A stretch of DNA of 48,044 nucleotides from Verrucomicrobiota bacterium. Lineage in GTDB: Bacteria > Verrucomicrobiota > Verrucomicrobiia > Palsa-1439. This document shows positions 36,469-45,653 of this stretch, one piece after another; position 1 is the first letter of the stretch; each line of letters begins with the position of its first letter. The stretch lies in NCBI GenBank assembly GCA_003164675.1, contig PLTX01000028.1:1-48044 (forward strand), in the 5' to 3' direction. The notes beneath the pieces were generated by a model. The model made no database searches and had not been told where the DNA came from. It saw only the letters and a program-made list of their open reading frames with translations. A program made the position numbers and the translations under genes.

Positions 36469-37842
36469 TTAGCGTTGTTGCCAGCCGTGTGAGTGGGCAC
36501 CGATGATCCACGCCCATTGCAGGTACACCGCATCGTCGCTTTTCAACCCGGATACGGCATTGTGGTCGGTGTACGTGTACTGCAGCCGCAATTGATTCCA
36601 GTGACTGAGCGCCCAGGTGACGTACGGCGAGCAGGCATACGTGATGTCGTGTTCGTTCTCTGCGTTTTGCACGTAGTCGAACAGAAACCCAGTGGACCAT
36701 TGTCGGTGTAACTTCCACGTCAGGTATGAGTACATCCCGAACGAGCCGACGGAGCGACTGAACTCGTCCCCGTCGCCGGGAGTCCCATCGGGGTCCACGA
36801 GATACCGGTTGTCGCTGTACAACAACTCCGTTCCCCACGTGAGACTGCGGAATTGATTGTCACGCAGCGGCACGTAGCGCACCTGGAAGTCTAGGCCGCC
36901 CAAGCGACGTTCGTGTTCGGTCATCGGCAATCCGCCGGGACCTGTCTGTGCATCGATACCCCCGCGATCGTTGGTGCGGGGGTTGAACAAACCCGACACG
37001 CCCATCTCAGCCTGCCAATCCGGCGTCAGGTCGAAGTACGTGGATAACCGGCTCCAATAATTCAATTCATCAATGCTGCGGAACCCACCCGGATCGCTCG
37101 GGGGAGAGTCGCCGCCAAACGAATCGCCGACGCCCACGGTCCAACTGACGTAGTGCTCGACCGGTACGAGCCAGTTGAGTTGCAACCCATCGGTGCGCGA
37201 CTCGCCGCCGATGTATTGGTCGATCGCCAACGGGCGGTTCACCATCGGCAGTTCGTGGTCGTGGATGTACTCCAGCTTTCCGAATTCACCGAAGAAGCGG
37301 CCAGCCTTCAATTCCAGATTCCACGGCAACGACGTCGTTTGCAGCGCCGCTTCCTCGATGCCGAACGTGGATTCGCCCGTAGCCGCATCTGCGGAAGCGT
37401 TGGCGACCACATACCCTTTCGCAAACGGATCCACCGACGCCGCTACGTTCAACTCGACCGACCGCTGCCAGATGTCGAACCCGCCGGGCCGGTTGCTACT
37501 GGTCTCGCTTGAATTCCGGGAGCGATACGAAAACACTGTCTCCCCGACCAAGCCAATGGAGGGGTTGAACTCGCTCATCAAGGTCTTCTTCTGCGCCTCG
37601 ACCACCTTGTCCACTTTTTCATCCACTTCCTTCAACTGCTCCGGTGTCACCGCCCCCGCGGGCACAGTTACGGACGTGGGCGGCGCGGACGTTTTGGCTG
37701 TTTCCAACTCCTGGATCTTCTGCTGTAGCTGCTGCATTTGTTGCTTCAACGCGTCGAGGGCACCGTTGGTGCCGTCGGCGCGAGCGGCACACGGCGTCAG
37801 TAGCGCCGTCGCCAGTACGACTCTGCGAAGATATCGCTTCAC
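36469..37842 (-). CDS. Outer-membrane porin-like protein of the zinc operon
   Basis: 457 residues. The start is GTG 37842, because AGGAGGA lies 7 bases upstream and a signal peptide follows (MKRYLRRVVLATALLTPCAARA). A coiled coil at about 30-52 (DALKQQMQQLQQKIQELETA) and a hinge lead to a beta barrel of about 16 strands ending '...IIGAHSHGWQQR'. This layout, with a short N-terminal coiled coil, matches porins found in zinc-uptake operons, and the terminal His-containing tail fits metal handling. It probably passes zinc across the outer membrane, an inference from position 22 bases upstream of the binding-protein gene. Confidence 0.82.
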   Translation of the reverse strand: MKRYLRRVVLATALLTPCAARADGTNGALDALKQQMQQLQQKIQELETAKTSAPPTSVTVPAGAVTPEQLKEVDEKVDKVVEAQKKTLMSEFNPSIGLVGETVFSYRSRNSSETSSNRPGGFDIWQRSVELNVAASVDPFAKGYVVANASADAATGESTFGIEEAALQTTSLPWNLELKAGRFFGEFGKLEYIHDHELPMVNRPLAIDQYIGGESRTDGLQLNWLVPVEHYVSWTVGVGDSFGGDSPPSDPGGFRSIDELNYWSRLSTYFDLTPDWQAEMGVSGLFNPRTNDRGGIDAQTGPGGLPMTEHERRLGGLDFQVRYVPLRDNQFRSLTWGTELLYSDNRYLVDPDGTPGDGDEFSRSVGSFGMYSYLTWKLHRQWSTGFLFDYVQNAENEHDITYACSPYVTWALSHWNQLRLQYTYTDHNAVSGLKSDDAVYLQWAWIIGAHSHGWQQR

Positions 37843-37923
37843 CTGAGTTTCCTCCTGCAAAATAGGTTATGCCGGCCGACAGTTTGGGCCGGATGTTCAA
37901 TTTAGATAACTACTACTGCGAGA

Positions 37924-38211
37924 TTATGCCGGGGAAGCAGGAGGAGCGCGGCTGGCGGTAGCCGCGGCGAAAACAGTCAGCGGACGAAAATGATCAATCC
38001 GCGGCAGCGTGTCGGCAAACACGAGCGCCACGACTACGAGGGCGACTGCGACCGGCACGTCGGACGAAACCGCCATCGCCCATTGGCAGGCACTACAGTG
38101 GTCGGGTTCGTTCAGGCCGCATTTGTCTTCGTGGTGGTGGACGACCCCGAAATAGAGGGCGACGCTCAGATACAGGAGGGAAACCACCCAGGTTGCGCCA
38201 CGCCGCTTCAT
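37924..38211 (-). CDS. Small His/Cys-rich membrane protein, DUF2946-like
   Basis: 95 residues from ATG 38211. Helix at about 8-24 (WVVSLLYLSVALYFGVV), then a periplasmic loop with clustered metal ligands (VHHHEDKCGLNEPDHCSACQ), then a second helix at about 50-67. The HHHEDKC...DHCSAC arrangement could bind zinc or copper. DUF2946 proteins show a similar His/Cys loop and often accompany metal-transport genes. It is the first gene on this strand before the porin (81-base gap), so it probably belongs to the operon. The frame continues upstream to 38952, but that extension is Arg/Pro-rich noise without a start site. Confidence 0.75.
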   Translation of the reverse strand: MKRRGATWVVSLLYLSVALYFGVVHHHEDKCGLNEPDHCSACQWAMAVSSDVPVAVALVVVALVFADTLPRIDHFRPLTVFAAATASRAPPASPA

Positions 38212-38247
38212 GATGCCGTGCGAGAATTTGCCAGCGCCACATCGGAA

Positions 38248-38278
38248 AGTCAAGTGCCCTTGCTCGCGAGTGACTTGA
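38248..38278. promoter_or_regulatory. Candidate control region of the zinc operon
   Basis: On the minus strand TTGACT (38253-38248) could be a -35, with a poor -10 (CAAATT) 17 bases on. The same spot carries TCAAGT and ACTTGA arms 17 bases apart (38250-38255 and 38273-38278) and a central CTCGCGAG. A metal regulator of the Fur/Zur type would be expected here, but the sequence is not a recognisable Zur box. Confidence 0.25.
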
Positions 38279-38451
38279 TGTTGGCGCGGAGTTGTCGGTA
38301 GACTGGCGCAGGTTTGCGGCGGCGGGAAAGGAACGAATTCATGCGGAATAGCTTTCTTCCTTGCAGGGAAATAGACGGAGCGGGATTCTGGAGGGCCCAA
38401 TGGCGCTTGCGCAAGGTCTGAAGTCGGTGAATATATACAAGGGGGGAGGGG

Positions 38452-38838
38452 ATGGATGGTATGGGGGCGAAGACGAGGTTGCGGCAGTGGTACGGGAGAA
38501 TTGGCGGGGTCACCGGCGCGGTCGCCGTGTGCGCGCTCGGTTGGGCACTGGATTTTGCCACGACCTGGATCGCGCTTGGTCGGGGACGCGCCGTGGAAAG
38601 TCAGCCGCCGGCCACGCACGTGTTTCACGCGCTGGGACTTCCGTCGGGCATGATCATGTATGAAGCGCTGATCACAACCCCGGCGATCTTCCTTGGTTGT
38701 CGGCTGGCCACGCGCGCTCTTTGTAACGGTTCCATGGATCATCCGGTGGAAACGATGCTTGGGGAGCAGATGTCTTTTGCTTCGATTGGCGCCATCTCGG
38801 TCATCGTGGCCGCATTCAATGCCCAGTACTTGATCTAA
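38452..38838 (+). CDS. Small inner-membrane protein, DUF5658-like
   Basis: 128 residues from ATG 38452 directly after GGGGGAGGGG; ATG 38461 is also possible. Three predicted helices: about 20-43 (GAVAVCALGWALDFATTWIA), about 66-87 (GMIMYEALITTPAIFLGCRL) and about 106-127 (SFASIGAISVIVAAFNAQYL). The motif D-x-A-T-T in the first helix recalls the DUF5658 type. Function unknown. It stands alone between the zinc operon and the glycosyltransferase gene. Confidence 0.65.
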   Translation: MDGMGAKTRLRQWYGRIGGVTGAVAVCALGWALDFATTWIALGRGRAVESQPPATHVFHALGLPSGMIMYEALITTPAIFLGCRLATRALCNGSMDHPVETMLGEQMSFASIGAISVIVAAFNAQYLI

Positions 38839-38932
38839 CCGGTCGGGACAGATGTCAGATGGGGTCCGGGCGCTGCGTGAGGATCGGTATCTGCTGGTCG
38901 AGCGGCCCAACATCCGGTAAATTCTCGACATA

Positions 38933-41137
38933 TTGAAAGCACAGAAGCTCATTCCAGTCTTGGTGGTCGCCGCCGGGCTGCTAGCGTATCAGAATAGTCT
39001 CACCGGCTCATTCGTCTTTGATGATATTGTCTCCATCAAGAGGAATCCGACCATTGTTCATCTCTGGCCGGTATGGCAAGTGTTGTCCACGCCCCATGGG
39101 AACGGTCTTCCGGTAGAGGGTCGGCCACTCATCAATCTCTCGCTGGCGGTCAACTACGCGCTGGGTGGCTATGCCGTGTGGGGCTATCACGCCCTGAATC
39201 TGGCGATTCATATTCTGGCGGGGCTGACGTTGTTAGGTGTGTTACGTCGGACGTTGCTGCAGCCGACGCTGCGCGAACGATTCGGTGCGTCGGCAACCGG
39301 TTTGGCCCTGGCCATGGCGGTTCTCTGGACGGTTCATCCCCCGCAAACGGAGTCGGTGACCTACGTGATCCAGCGGGCGGAATCGATGATGGGATTGTTT
39401 TACCTGCTAACGCTTTACTGTTTCATACGCGGCACAGGGTCAAACCGACCATGGCGATGGTGCGGTTTGTGTGTAACCGCCTGCGCGCTGGGGATGGCCA
39501 GCAAAGAGGTGATGGTCTCAGCGCCGTTGATGGTGATGCTCTATGACCGCACATTTGTCTCGGGGTCGTTTCGAGAGGCATGGCGACGGCGACGGCCACT
39601 ATATCTGGCGTTGGCCGGCACCTGGATTTTGCTGGCGTATCTGGTAACGAGCGCGAGTGGTCGTAGCGGGACCGCCGGTTTTGGCGGGAAGATCCTCTGG
39701 TGGCAGTACGCCTTAACCCAGTCTTATGCAATAACGCGGTATCTCGCGCTTGCGGTCTGGCCGCGTCCGCTGGTTTTCGATTACGGAACCAGTCTGGTCA
39801 CAGACATCGGGCGGTTGGCGCCATGCATACTGATGGTTGGTTTGCTGGTGGTTGGCACGGGGATCAGCGTATGGCGGTGGCCGGCCCTCGGTTTCCTTGG
39901 ATGTTGGTTCTTCGCGACTCTGGCGCCGAGTTCCAGTTTCGTGCCGGTCGCGACCCAGACCATGGCTGAACATCGCATGTATTTGCCGTTGGTCGCAGTC
40001 GTCGCCGCGGTGGTGGTGGGCGGGTTCACGCTGATACGGGATATCGCCGGAGCGCAACATAAGACGTGGAAACCGGTCGCATACGGAGCGAGTGGAATGG
40101 TTGCCTTGGTGCTGACGATTCTCACCATTCAACGCAACAACGATTACCACTCGGAGTTCTCAATCTGGCAGGACACTGTGGCCAAGTGTCCTGACAACCC
40201 GCGAGCCCGCACAAATCTGGGGTTCAACTTGCAACAAGCCGGCCGCTTGCAGGAGGCGATCGGGCAGTATGAGCAAGCGCTACGGCTCGACCCCGATTAC
40301 GCCGATGCGCACCTCGACCTGGGGAGTATCTTGTTGGGATTGGGCAGATCGCAGGAGGCGGCTGTTCAGTGCCAGGAAACGCTTCGGCTCATGCCGCACC
40401 ATATCGGGGCGCGCGTCAACCTCGGAAACGCCCTGCTCCAGATGGGAAAGGTGCCGGAAGCGATCGCAGAATACGAGCAGGCGTTGCGAATCAAGCCCGA
40501 TTTCGTCGAGGCACACAACAATTTGGGGAACGCCCTGCTGCGACTGGGCAAACTGTCGGAAGCAATGGAACATTGGGACCAAGCGCTACGGATCAAACCC
40601 GGTTACGTCGATGCGCACATCAATTTGGGAATCGCCCTGTTGCGACTGGGCCGGCTGACGGAGGCGATGGGGCATTGGGAGCAAGTGGTGCGGCTCAGGC
40701 CTGATTACGCCGAGGCCCACTACGATCTGGGAATCTGTCTGACAAAGACGGGCAAGATTCAGGACGGGGTCACGCAGTACGAGGAGGCGTTGCGGCTCAA
40801 GCCGGATTTGGTCACGGCGCAAAACGATCTGGCGTGGTTGTTGGCAACACGCACTCCGGCAGAAGGCGGCGACCCGGTCCGCGCTGTCACGTTGGCTCAA
40901 GGGGTCTGCGAGCGCACCGGGAAGCATGTGGCAACGTATCTCGATACGTTGGCCGTCGCCTACGCGGCTGCGGGCCAATTCGACAAAGCCATCGCCACCG
41001 CAGAGGAGGCGGTCGAACTTGCCCGTTCCGACGGACAAGTGCAGTTGGTCAGCCGGATCGAGATGCGGCTGAGACTCTACCAAACAGGCCGCGCGTACCA
41101 TCAATCCGAAGGCGGGGCCAGTCTGCAGGTTCCGTGA
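38933..41137 (+). CDS. TMTC-like glycosyltransferase with C-terminal TPR repeats
   Basis: 734 residues. The only fitting start is TTG 38933, with no clear ribosome site. The N-terminal half (about 1-400) has some ten transmembrane helices. It carries the luminal acidic motif of GT-C enzymes in 'GSFVFDDIVSIKRNP', then 'VNYALGGYAVWGYHALNLAI' and 'PQTESVTYVIQRAESMMGLF', as in TMTC/DUF1736 proteins, which in animals are O-mannosyltransferases. The C-terminal half (about 415-715) has eight TPR units such as 'AIAEYEQALRIKPDF'. It probably glycosylates exported proteins from a polyprenyl-linked sugar. Acceptor and donor cannot be read from the sequence. Confidence 0.88.
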   Translation: MKAQKLIPVLVVAAGLLAYQNSLTGSFVFDDIVSIKRNPTIVHLWPVWQVLSTPHGNGLPVEGRPLINLSLAVNYALGGYAVWGYHALNLAIHILAGLTLLGVLRRTLLQPTLRERFGASATGLALAMAVLWTVHPPQTESVTYVIQRAESMMGLFYLLTLYCFIRGTGSNRPWRWCGLCVTACALGMASKEVMVSAPLMVMLYDRTFVSGSFREAWRRRRPLYLALAGTWILLAYLVTSASGRSGTAGFGGKILWWQYALTQSYAITRYLALAVWPRPLVFDYGTSLVTDIGRLAPCILMVGLLVVGTGISVWRWPALGFLGCWFFATLAPSSSFVPVATQTMAEHRMYLPLVAVVAAVVVGGFTLIRDIAGAQHKTWKPVAYGASGMVALVLTILTIQRNNDYHSEFSIWQDTVAKCPDNPRARTNLGFNLQQAGRLQEAIGQYEQALRLDPDYADAHLDLGSILLGLGRSQEAAVQCQETLRLMPHHIGARVNLGNALLQMGKVPEAIAEYEQALRIKPDFVEAHNNLGNALLRLGKLSEAMEHWDQALRIKPGYVDAHINLGIALLRLGRLTEAMGHWEQVVRLRPDYAEAHYDLGICLTKTGKIQDGVTQYEEALRLKPDLVTAQNDLAWLLATRTPAEGGDPVRAVTLAQGVCERTGKHVATYLDTLAVAYAAAGQFDKAIATAEEAVELARSDGQVQLVSRIEMRLRLYQTGRAYHQSEGGASLQVP

Positions 41138-41283
41138 CCCGTGCCGCGGTCAATTCGGAAGCGGGTCCGCCGTTGGCACGACGAATGTTTCACCGATCTC
41201 ACGGATCACAATCCGATCGGCCCTGTCACCTGCTGCAGTGACGAACCGCTCGAAAAGTGTTTTCTAGTCAATGGAAAGTGGTG

Positions 41284-41289
41284 TATAAG
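41284..41289 (+). promoter_or_regulatory. Possible -10 box upstream of the nucleoside kinase
   Basis: TATAAG at 41284-41289 in a locally AT-rich stretch of a 258-bp gap. The -35 region (near TTTTCT, 41260) is weak. It would give a leader of about 100 bases. No other structure was recognised in this gap. Confidence 0.3.
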
Positions 41290-41395
41290 TGGAGGCAGAC
41301 ATTGGACGAACGAGGGACAATTTCCTCCACAACCGCGAAAAAACCATGCATACCCAGCCGTCAAGAAATCTCCACGGGTGTCACGAAGGCCCAGG

Positions 41396-43072
41396 ATGAA
41401 CATCAATCTCAACACCATTGCGGTCACGCTGGATAATAGCGAACGGATTCAGTGCGCCGCCGGGACGACCATCCGTGATGCTCTCCCCCAACGCCAATCG
41501 CCGGAGGGGCTGCATTACGTGGGCGCGCTGGTCAACAACGATGCGGTTTCGCTTACCTATCCGTTGGAGGTTGACAGCAACGTCGCGTTGCTGACGCGGG
41601 GCGACCCGCACGGTTTCCAGATTTACCGCCGCTCGGTTTGGTTTTTGCTGGCGAAGACGGTCAAGGAACTGTTCCCGGATGCTCATTTTGCGGTGGAGCA
41701 CTCGCTGGGTGCGGGCTTTTTCTGCAGCTTCGAGATGGATGGCAAGCCGGGCATTTGCGAGGAGCAATTGCAGAGCATCGACCAGAAAATGCGGGCGACC
41801 GTCGAGCGTGACGTTCCCATCGAAATGCGCAAGATCGCCTTCACGGAGGCTGTTCAGCGGTTCGAACAGGAGAAACAGTGGGACAAATACAACCTGCTGC
41901 GCTTCCGCAATCCGCCCAAAATCGCAACGTGGTGGTGCGAGAATTTTTCCGATCTCTCGCACGGCCCGCTGGCTTCGGACACGGGCGCGCTGGCGCCGTT
42001 CAAGCTGATTCTGTACCCCCCCGGTTTTGTGCTGCAGATTCCCGAGCAGGCGAATCCAAAAACGTTGCCGCCGTTCGAGCCACAGCCGCAATTGTTCCAG
42101 ATTTTTCAGGAACACAAGGAATGGGGCCGCGTTCTCGGCGTCAACACGGTGGGCCGTCTGAACGAGATCATTGCCATGCGGGAGATCGGCGATTTCATCA
42201 AGATTGCCGAGGCCTTTCACGAGAAGAAAATCGCGCAGATTGCCGATCACGTTTACAAACATCGGAACCAAATCAAGTGGTGCCTGATCGCGGGGCCATC
42301 GTCTTCGGGCAAGACCACCTTTGCCAAGCGGCTGGCCGTGCAATTGCGCGTCGATGGTCTGCGGCCCGTGACCATTTCCGTGGACAATTACTTCGTCAAC
42401 CGCGAGCAAACGCCACGGGATGCAAGCGGTGAACCCGATTTCGAAAACCTCGAGACGGTGGACCTGGCGCTGTTCAACGAGCATCTGATGCGATTGGACA
42501 AGGGCGAAGAGGTCGAACTGCCCACCTTTAATTTCGAAAAGGGCTGTCGCGAATATCACGGCGAGAAATTGCGGATTGAACCTGGCCAGATCGTCCTTGT
42601 GGAAGGCATTCACGGGTTGAATCCGCGCCTCACGCAATCCGTGCCACCCGCGCACAAATTGCGGATCTACATCAGTGCGCTGACCCAGTTGAATCTTGAT
42701 TCGAACAACCGGATCTCGACGACGGACAACCGGCTGGTGCGGCGGCTGGTGCGGGACAATAATTATCGCGGCAACTCGGCGCTGACAACATTGAGCATGT
42801 GGCCGAGCGTGCGCCAGGGCGAAAGGACCTGGATTTTTCCCTACCAACAGGCGGCTGACATTGCGTTCAACTCGGCGCTGGATTACGAACTGGCCGTGCT
42901 CAAACCGCTGGTCGAACCGTTGCTGGCCGAGGTCAAGCCGCACCACTCGCAGTACGCGGAGGCGCGGCGCCTACAGGAGTTCCTGTCCAGTTTTCTGAGT
43001 GTCTCCGATCACCTGGTCCCGCCGACGTCGATCCTGCGGGAGTTTATCGGCCATAGCAGCTTCCGTTACTGA
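41396..43072 (+). CDS. TGS-domain nucleoside (uridine-type) kinase
   Basis: 558 residues from ATG 41396. The upstream part of the open frame (41141-41395) has no family resemblance. The N-terminal TGS domain (about 1-70, 'NSERIQCAAGTTIRDALPQR') is followed by a ThrRS-type second domain ('DAHFAVEHSLGAGFFCSFEM', about 90-220) without aminoacylation catalysis. The C-terminal half is a P-loop kinase with Walker A GPSSSGKTTFAKR at about 300 and the lid 'ISVDNYFVNREQTP'. It likely phosphorylates a nucleoside with ATP in the cytoplasm. It lies 70 bases before an adenosine deaminase, so a salvage unit is probable. Confidence 0.88.
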   Translation: MNINLNTIAVTLDNSERIQCAAGTTIRDALPQRQSPEGLHYVGALVNNDAVSLTYPLEVDSNVALLTRGDPHGFQIYRRSVWFLLAKTVKELFPDAHFAVEHSLGAGFFCSFEMDGKPGICEEQLQSIDQKMRATVERDVPIEMRKIAFTEAVQRFEQEKQWDKYNLLRFRNPPKIATWWCENFSDLSHGPLASDTGALAPFKLILYPPGFVLQIPEQANPKTLPPFEPQPQLFQIFQEHKEWGRVLGVNTVGRLNEIIAMREIGDFIKIAEAFHEKKIAQIADHVYKHRNQIKWCLIAGPSSSGKTTFAKRLAVQLRVDGLRPVTISVDNYFVNREQTPRDASGEPDFENLETVDLALFNEHLMRLDKGEEVELPTFNFEKGCREYHGEKLRIEPGQIVLVEGIHGLNPRLTQSVPPAHKLRIYISALTQLNLDSNNRISTTDNRLVRRLVRDNNYRGNSALTTLSMWPSVRQGERTWIFPYQQAADIAFNSALDYELAVLKPLVEPLLAEVKPHHSQYAEARRLQEFLSSFLSVSDHLVPPTSILREFIGHSSFRY

Positions 43073-43142
43073 GACAAGCGAATGAAAAGAACCAACCCCT
43101 GCAAGAGCGCTCGCCTTGCCGGAACGACTGGAGGTTTTTCCC

Positions 43143-44396
43143 GTGAATGAGACGATCTCGCCCGCATTCGTGCGCGCCATTCCCAAAACCGACCTGCATT
43201 TGCACCTGGACGGTTCGTTGCGAATCCCGACGTTGATTGAGTTGGCGAAGGAACTTCGCGTCAAGCTGCTGTCGTACAGCGAAGACGGATTGCGGCGGTT
43301 GGTGTTCAAGGACAAGTACGCCAACCTGCCCGAGTACCTGAGGGGATTCGCCTACACGTGCGCAGTGATGCAAACCGCCGAGAGTCTGGAGCGCATCGCC
43401 TGCGAGTTGGCGGAGGACAATCTCGCGGAGGGCGTCCGCTACATCGAGGTCCGGTACGCGCCGCAGCTGCACGTCAACGACCAGCTCAACATGGAAGAGG
43501 TGGTCACCGCCGTCTGCCGCGGACTGGAGCGCGCCCGCCGGCGACACAATCAATCCCGTGCGGTCATCTCGGGCGCGGACGTGCCGTTTCACTTTGGCAT
43601 CATCGCCTGCGCGCTGCGGTTCTTCGTGCCGCCGATGTCGCCGTACTATCGGCGGTTGTTTGAGGTCATGTCGTACGCGGCCCCGAAACAGGCGTTTGCG
43701 GCTGCCTCGATGGAGTTGGCGCGAGCGGCGGTGGACCTGGCGCACAACAAGGGCTTGCCGGTCGTCGGGTTCGACCTGGCCGGGGCGGAGGCGGGTTATC
43801 CCGCTGAAGACCACAGCGCGGCGTATCAGTACGCGCACTCCCACTTCATCCGCAAGACAGTGCACGCGGGCGAAGCGTATGGGCCCGAATCGATTTTCCA
43901 GGCGATCACGAAATGCTACGCCAACCGTATTGGGCACGGGACATGGCTATTCGCGCACGAAATGATCCAGAATCCGAACATCTCCGACCCGAAAGCGTAC
44001 TGCCAATATCTCGCCGAGTACGTAGCCAGCCAGCGCATCACCATGGAAGTCTGCCTCACCAGCAACGCACAGACCCTTCCGCGGATGCGGGACCTATCTC
44101 ATCATCCTCTGCGCCAGATGCTCGACCACGAGCTGTCCGTATCCATCTGCACCGACAACCGGCTGATGTCGAACACGAGCGTGACCAAAGAACTGCTCAT
44201 TGCCATCGACAAGCTGAAGATGACGCCGCGCGAACTGCGGAATGTGGTCATTGCCGGTTTCAAAGGCAGCTTCTTCCCCGGCACCTATCGCGAGAAACGC
44301 CATTTTGTACGTCAGGTCATCGACCGCTATGAGGCGCTGGAGAAGGAATTCCCCGCCGGGCCCATGCGCGGCAAACGGACGAAATCCGGCGCGTAG
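43143..44396 (+). CDS. Adenosine deaminase family protein
   Basis: 417 residues from GTG 43143, chosen because GGAGG lies 8 bases upstream. It probably converts adenosine to inosine and ammonia. The zinc-site motif KTDLHLHLDGSLR comes first, then 'VGFDLAGAEAGYP', the catalytic KTVHAGEAYGP, RIGHGTWL with another zinc His, CLTSNAQT, and the zinc-site Asp region SICTDNRLMSNT. All catalytic residues are present. At 417 residues it is longer than the usual 340; the extra length lies in about 130-200 and at the basic C terminus. Adenine deaminase or a related amidohydrolase is the alternative. Confidence 0.88.
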   Translation: MNETISPAFVRAIPKTDLHLHLDGSLRIPTLIELAKELRVKLLSYSEDGLRRLVFKDKYANLPEYLRGFAYTCAVMQTAESLERIACELAEDNLAEGVRYIEVRYAPQLHVNDQLNMEEVVTAVCRGLERARRRHNQSRAVISGADVPFHFGIIACALRFFVPPMSPYYRRLFEVMSYAAPKQAFAAASMELARAAVDLAHNKGLPVVGFDLAGAEAGYPAEDHSAAYQYAHSHFIRKTVHAGEAYGPESIFQAITKCYANRIGHGTWLFAHEMIQNPNISDPKAYCQYLAEYVASQRITMEVCLTSNAQTLPRMRDLSHHPLRQMLDHELSVSICTDNRLMSNTSVTKELLIAIDKLKMTPRELRNVVIAGFKGSFFPGTYREKRHFVRQVIDRYEALEKEFPAGPMRGKRTKSGA

Positions 44397-44452
44397 CGAC
44401 AAGCCAGCAACGGACGACGGACGCATTCCTGATTGGGGAACTGATTGCTCTG

Positions 44453-45652
44453 TTACAGTTCTCGCAAGGCCAAGGCGACCGGTAACCGGGCGGCACGGAT
44501 GGCCGGGAAGAGGCCGCCAATCAAACCGATCACGGCCGCCCACACCACGCCGCGCACCAACAGCCGCGGCGTGACCTGGAAGGCAAATGCGACCTGGCTG
44601 AAGCTTTGGAAGTTCATCGTCGAGGTGTGCAGATTATTGAACGCCAGGTACGCCAGGCTGCCGCCGATGACGCCGCCCACCACCGCCAGCAGCAACGCTT
44701 CGATCAGCAGCGAGACCACCACCGCGCCACTGCCGAACCCGAGCGCCCGCAGCGTGGCGATTTCCCGCGTCCGCGCCGCCACCGCGCTGTACATCGTGTT
44801 CAACGCGCTGAACACCGCGCCGATGGCCATCAGGAACGCGATCAAAAAACCCAGCGTCGCAATCAACCGCGTGAGCGTTTCCGACTGTTCGACATAATAG
44901 TCGGATTGACGGATGACCTTCACGTTGAGTTGCGGGTTCGAGGTCAGTGAATCTTTAAATTCCTGAAATGCGCCGGGCGAATTCAGCCGGACGCGGACGG
45001 ACTGGAACGAATCGCCGCGATTGTACGCGGCCTGTAATACTTTCGCGTCGCTCCAGATTTCCGACTCGGGAACGCCGCCCTTGGCCGAAAACACGCCGAC
45101 GACTGGCCATTCGTACCGTCCCACTTTGATTTTCGAGCCGACGTTCAACCCGGCGAATTCCCGGGCCGCGCCGCTGCCCACGATCACTTCATCCTTGCCC
45201 CATTCGAACATTCGGCCCTGGACAATCTGCATGTCATCGCGCACCTGCCACGCCGCGCTCTCGATCCCCCGCAACGGGACGTTGGCATCCAGTCCCGTGG
45301 CCCGTTTGGGCAGATTGATGATGACAAATAATTCCGCCGAAGAGAGCGGGCCGCGGTCGTTGCGCGCCACGCCCGGGGCATCGCCGATCACGCGCGTTTG
45401 ATCGCGGCCGAAGCCGCTGACCATTTCGCTATCGGCACCACTACGCAGCACGATGGCCGAGTCGGGCGACCCGGAAACGGCCATGACCTTCTGGAAACCC
45501 GCCGCAATCGAAAGAACCCCGACCAGCACAGCCACCACACCGGCAACGCCGATCACCGTGGCGGTCACCGCCCCGCGCCGTTGCGGGATGCTCAGCAATC
45601 CGAATTTCGTGATCGCTCCGACTTGTAAAATCCAATGGAGGGGACCGGTCAC
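44453..45652 (-). CDS. ABC exporter permease 2, FtsX family
   Basis: 399 residues from GTG 45652, 1 base after the stop of permease 1, with AGGGGG just upstream. A transmembrane helix at about 31-52 (VTATVIGVAGVVAVLVGVLS), a periplasmic domain, then three C-terminal helices ('LIATLGFLIAFLMAIGAVFS', 'LIEALLLAVVGGVIGGSLAY', 'VVWAAVIGLIGGLFPAIRAA'). 'SAVAARTREIATLRALGFG' is the usual FtsX coupling loop. It should pair with permease 1 and the ATPase at 46808 in a DevBCA- or MacB-like exporter. Confidence 0.9.
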   Translation of the reverse strand: MTGPLHWILQVGAITKFGLLSIPQRRGAVTATVIGVAGVVAVLVGVLSIAAGFQKVMAVSGSPDSAIVLRSGADSEMVSGFGRDQTRVIGDAPGVARNDRGPLSSAELFVIINLPKRATGLDANVPLRGIESAAWQVRDDMQIVQGRMFEWGKDEVIVGSGAAREFAGLNVGSKIKVGRYEWPVVGVFSAKGGVPESEIWSDAKVLQAAYNRGDSFQSVRVRLNSPGAFQEFKDSLTSNPQLNVKVIRQSDYYVEQSETLTRLIATLGFLIAFLMAIGAVFSALNTMYSAVAARTREIATLRALGFGSGAVVVSLLIEALLLAVVGGVIGGSLAYLAFNNLHTSTMNFQSFSQVAFAFQVTPRLLVRGVVWAAVIGLIGGLFPAIRAARLPVALALREL

Positions 45653-45653
45653 G

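Noticed and set aside
38854-38922. 22-codon mini-ORF before the glycosyltransferase
   Set aside because: Starts MSDGVRALREDRYLL, but it has no ribosome site and no evidence of translation.
37924-38952. 342-codon minus-strand frame read as one gene
   Set aside because: Only the last 95 codons look like protein (helices and His/Cys loop). The upstream part is Arg/Pro/His-rich, runs antisense to the membrane-protein gene at 38452 and lacks a ribosome site.
41381-42946. 521-codon frame antisense to the nucleoside kinase
   Set aside because: A shadow of a GC-rich gene; the kinase strand has clear P-loop and TGS motifs.
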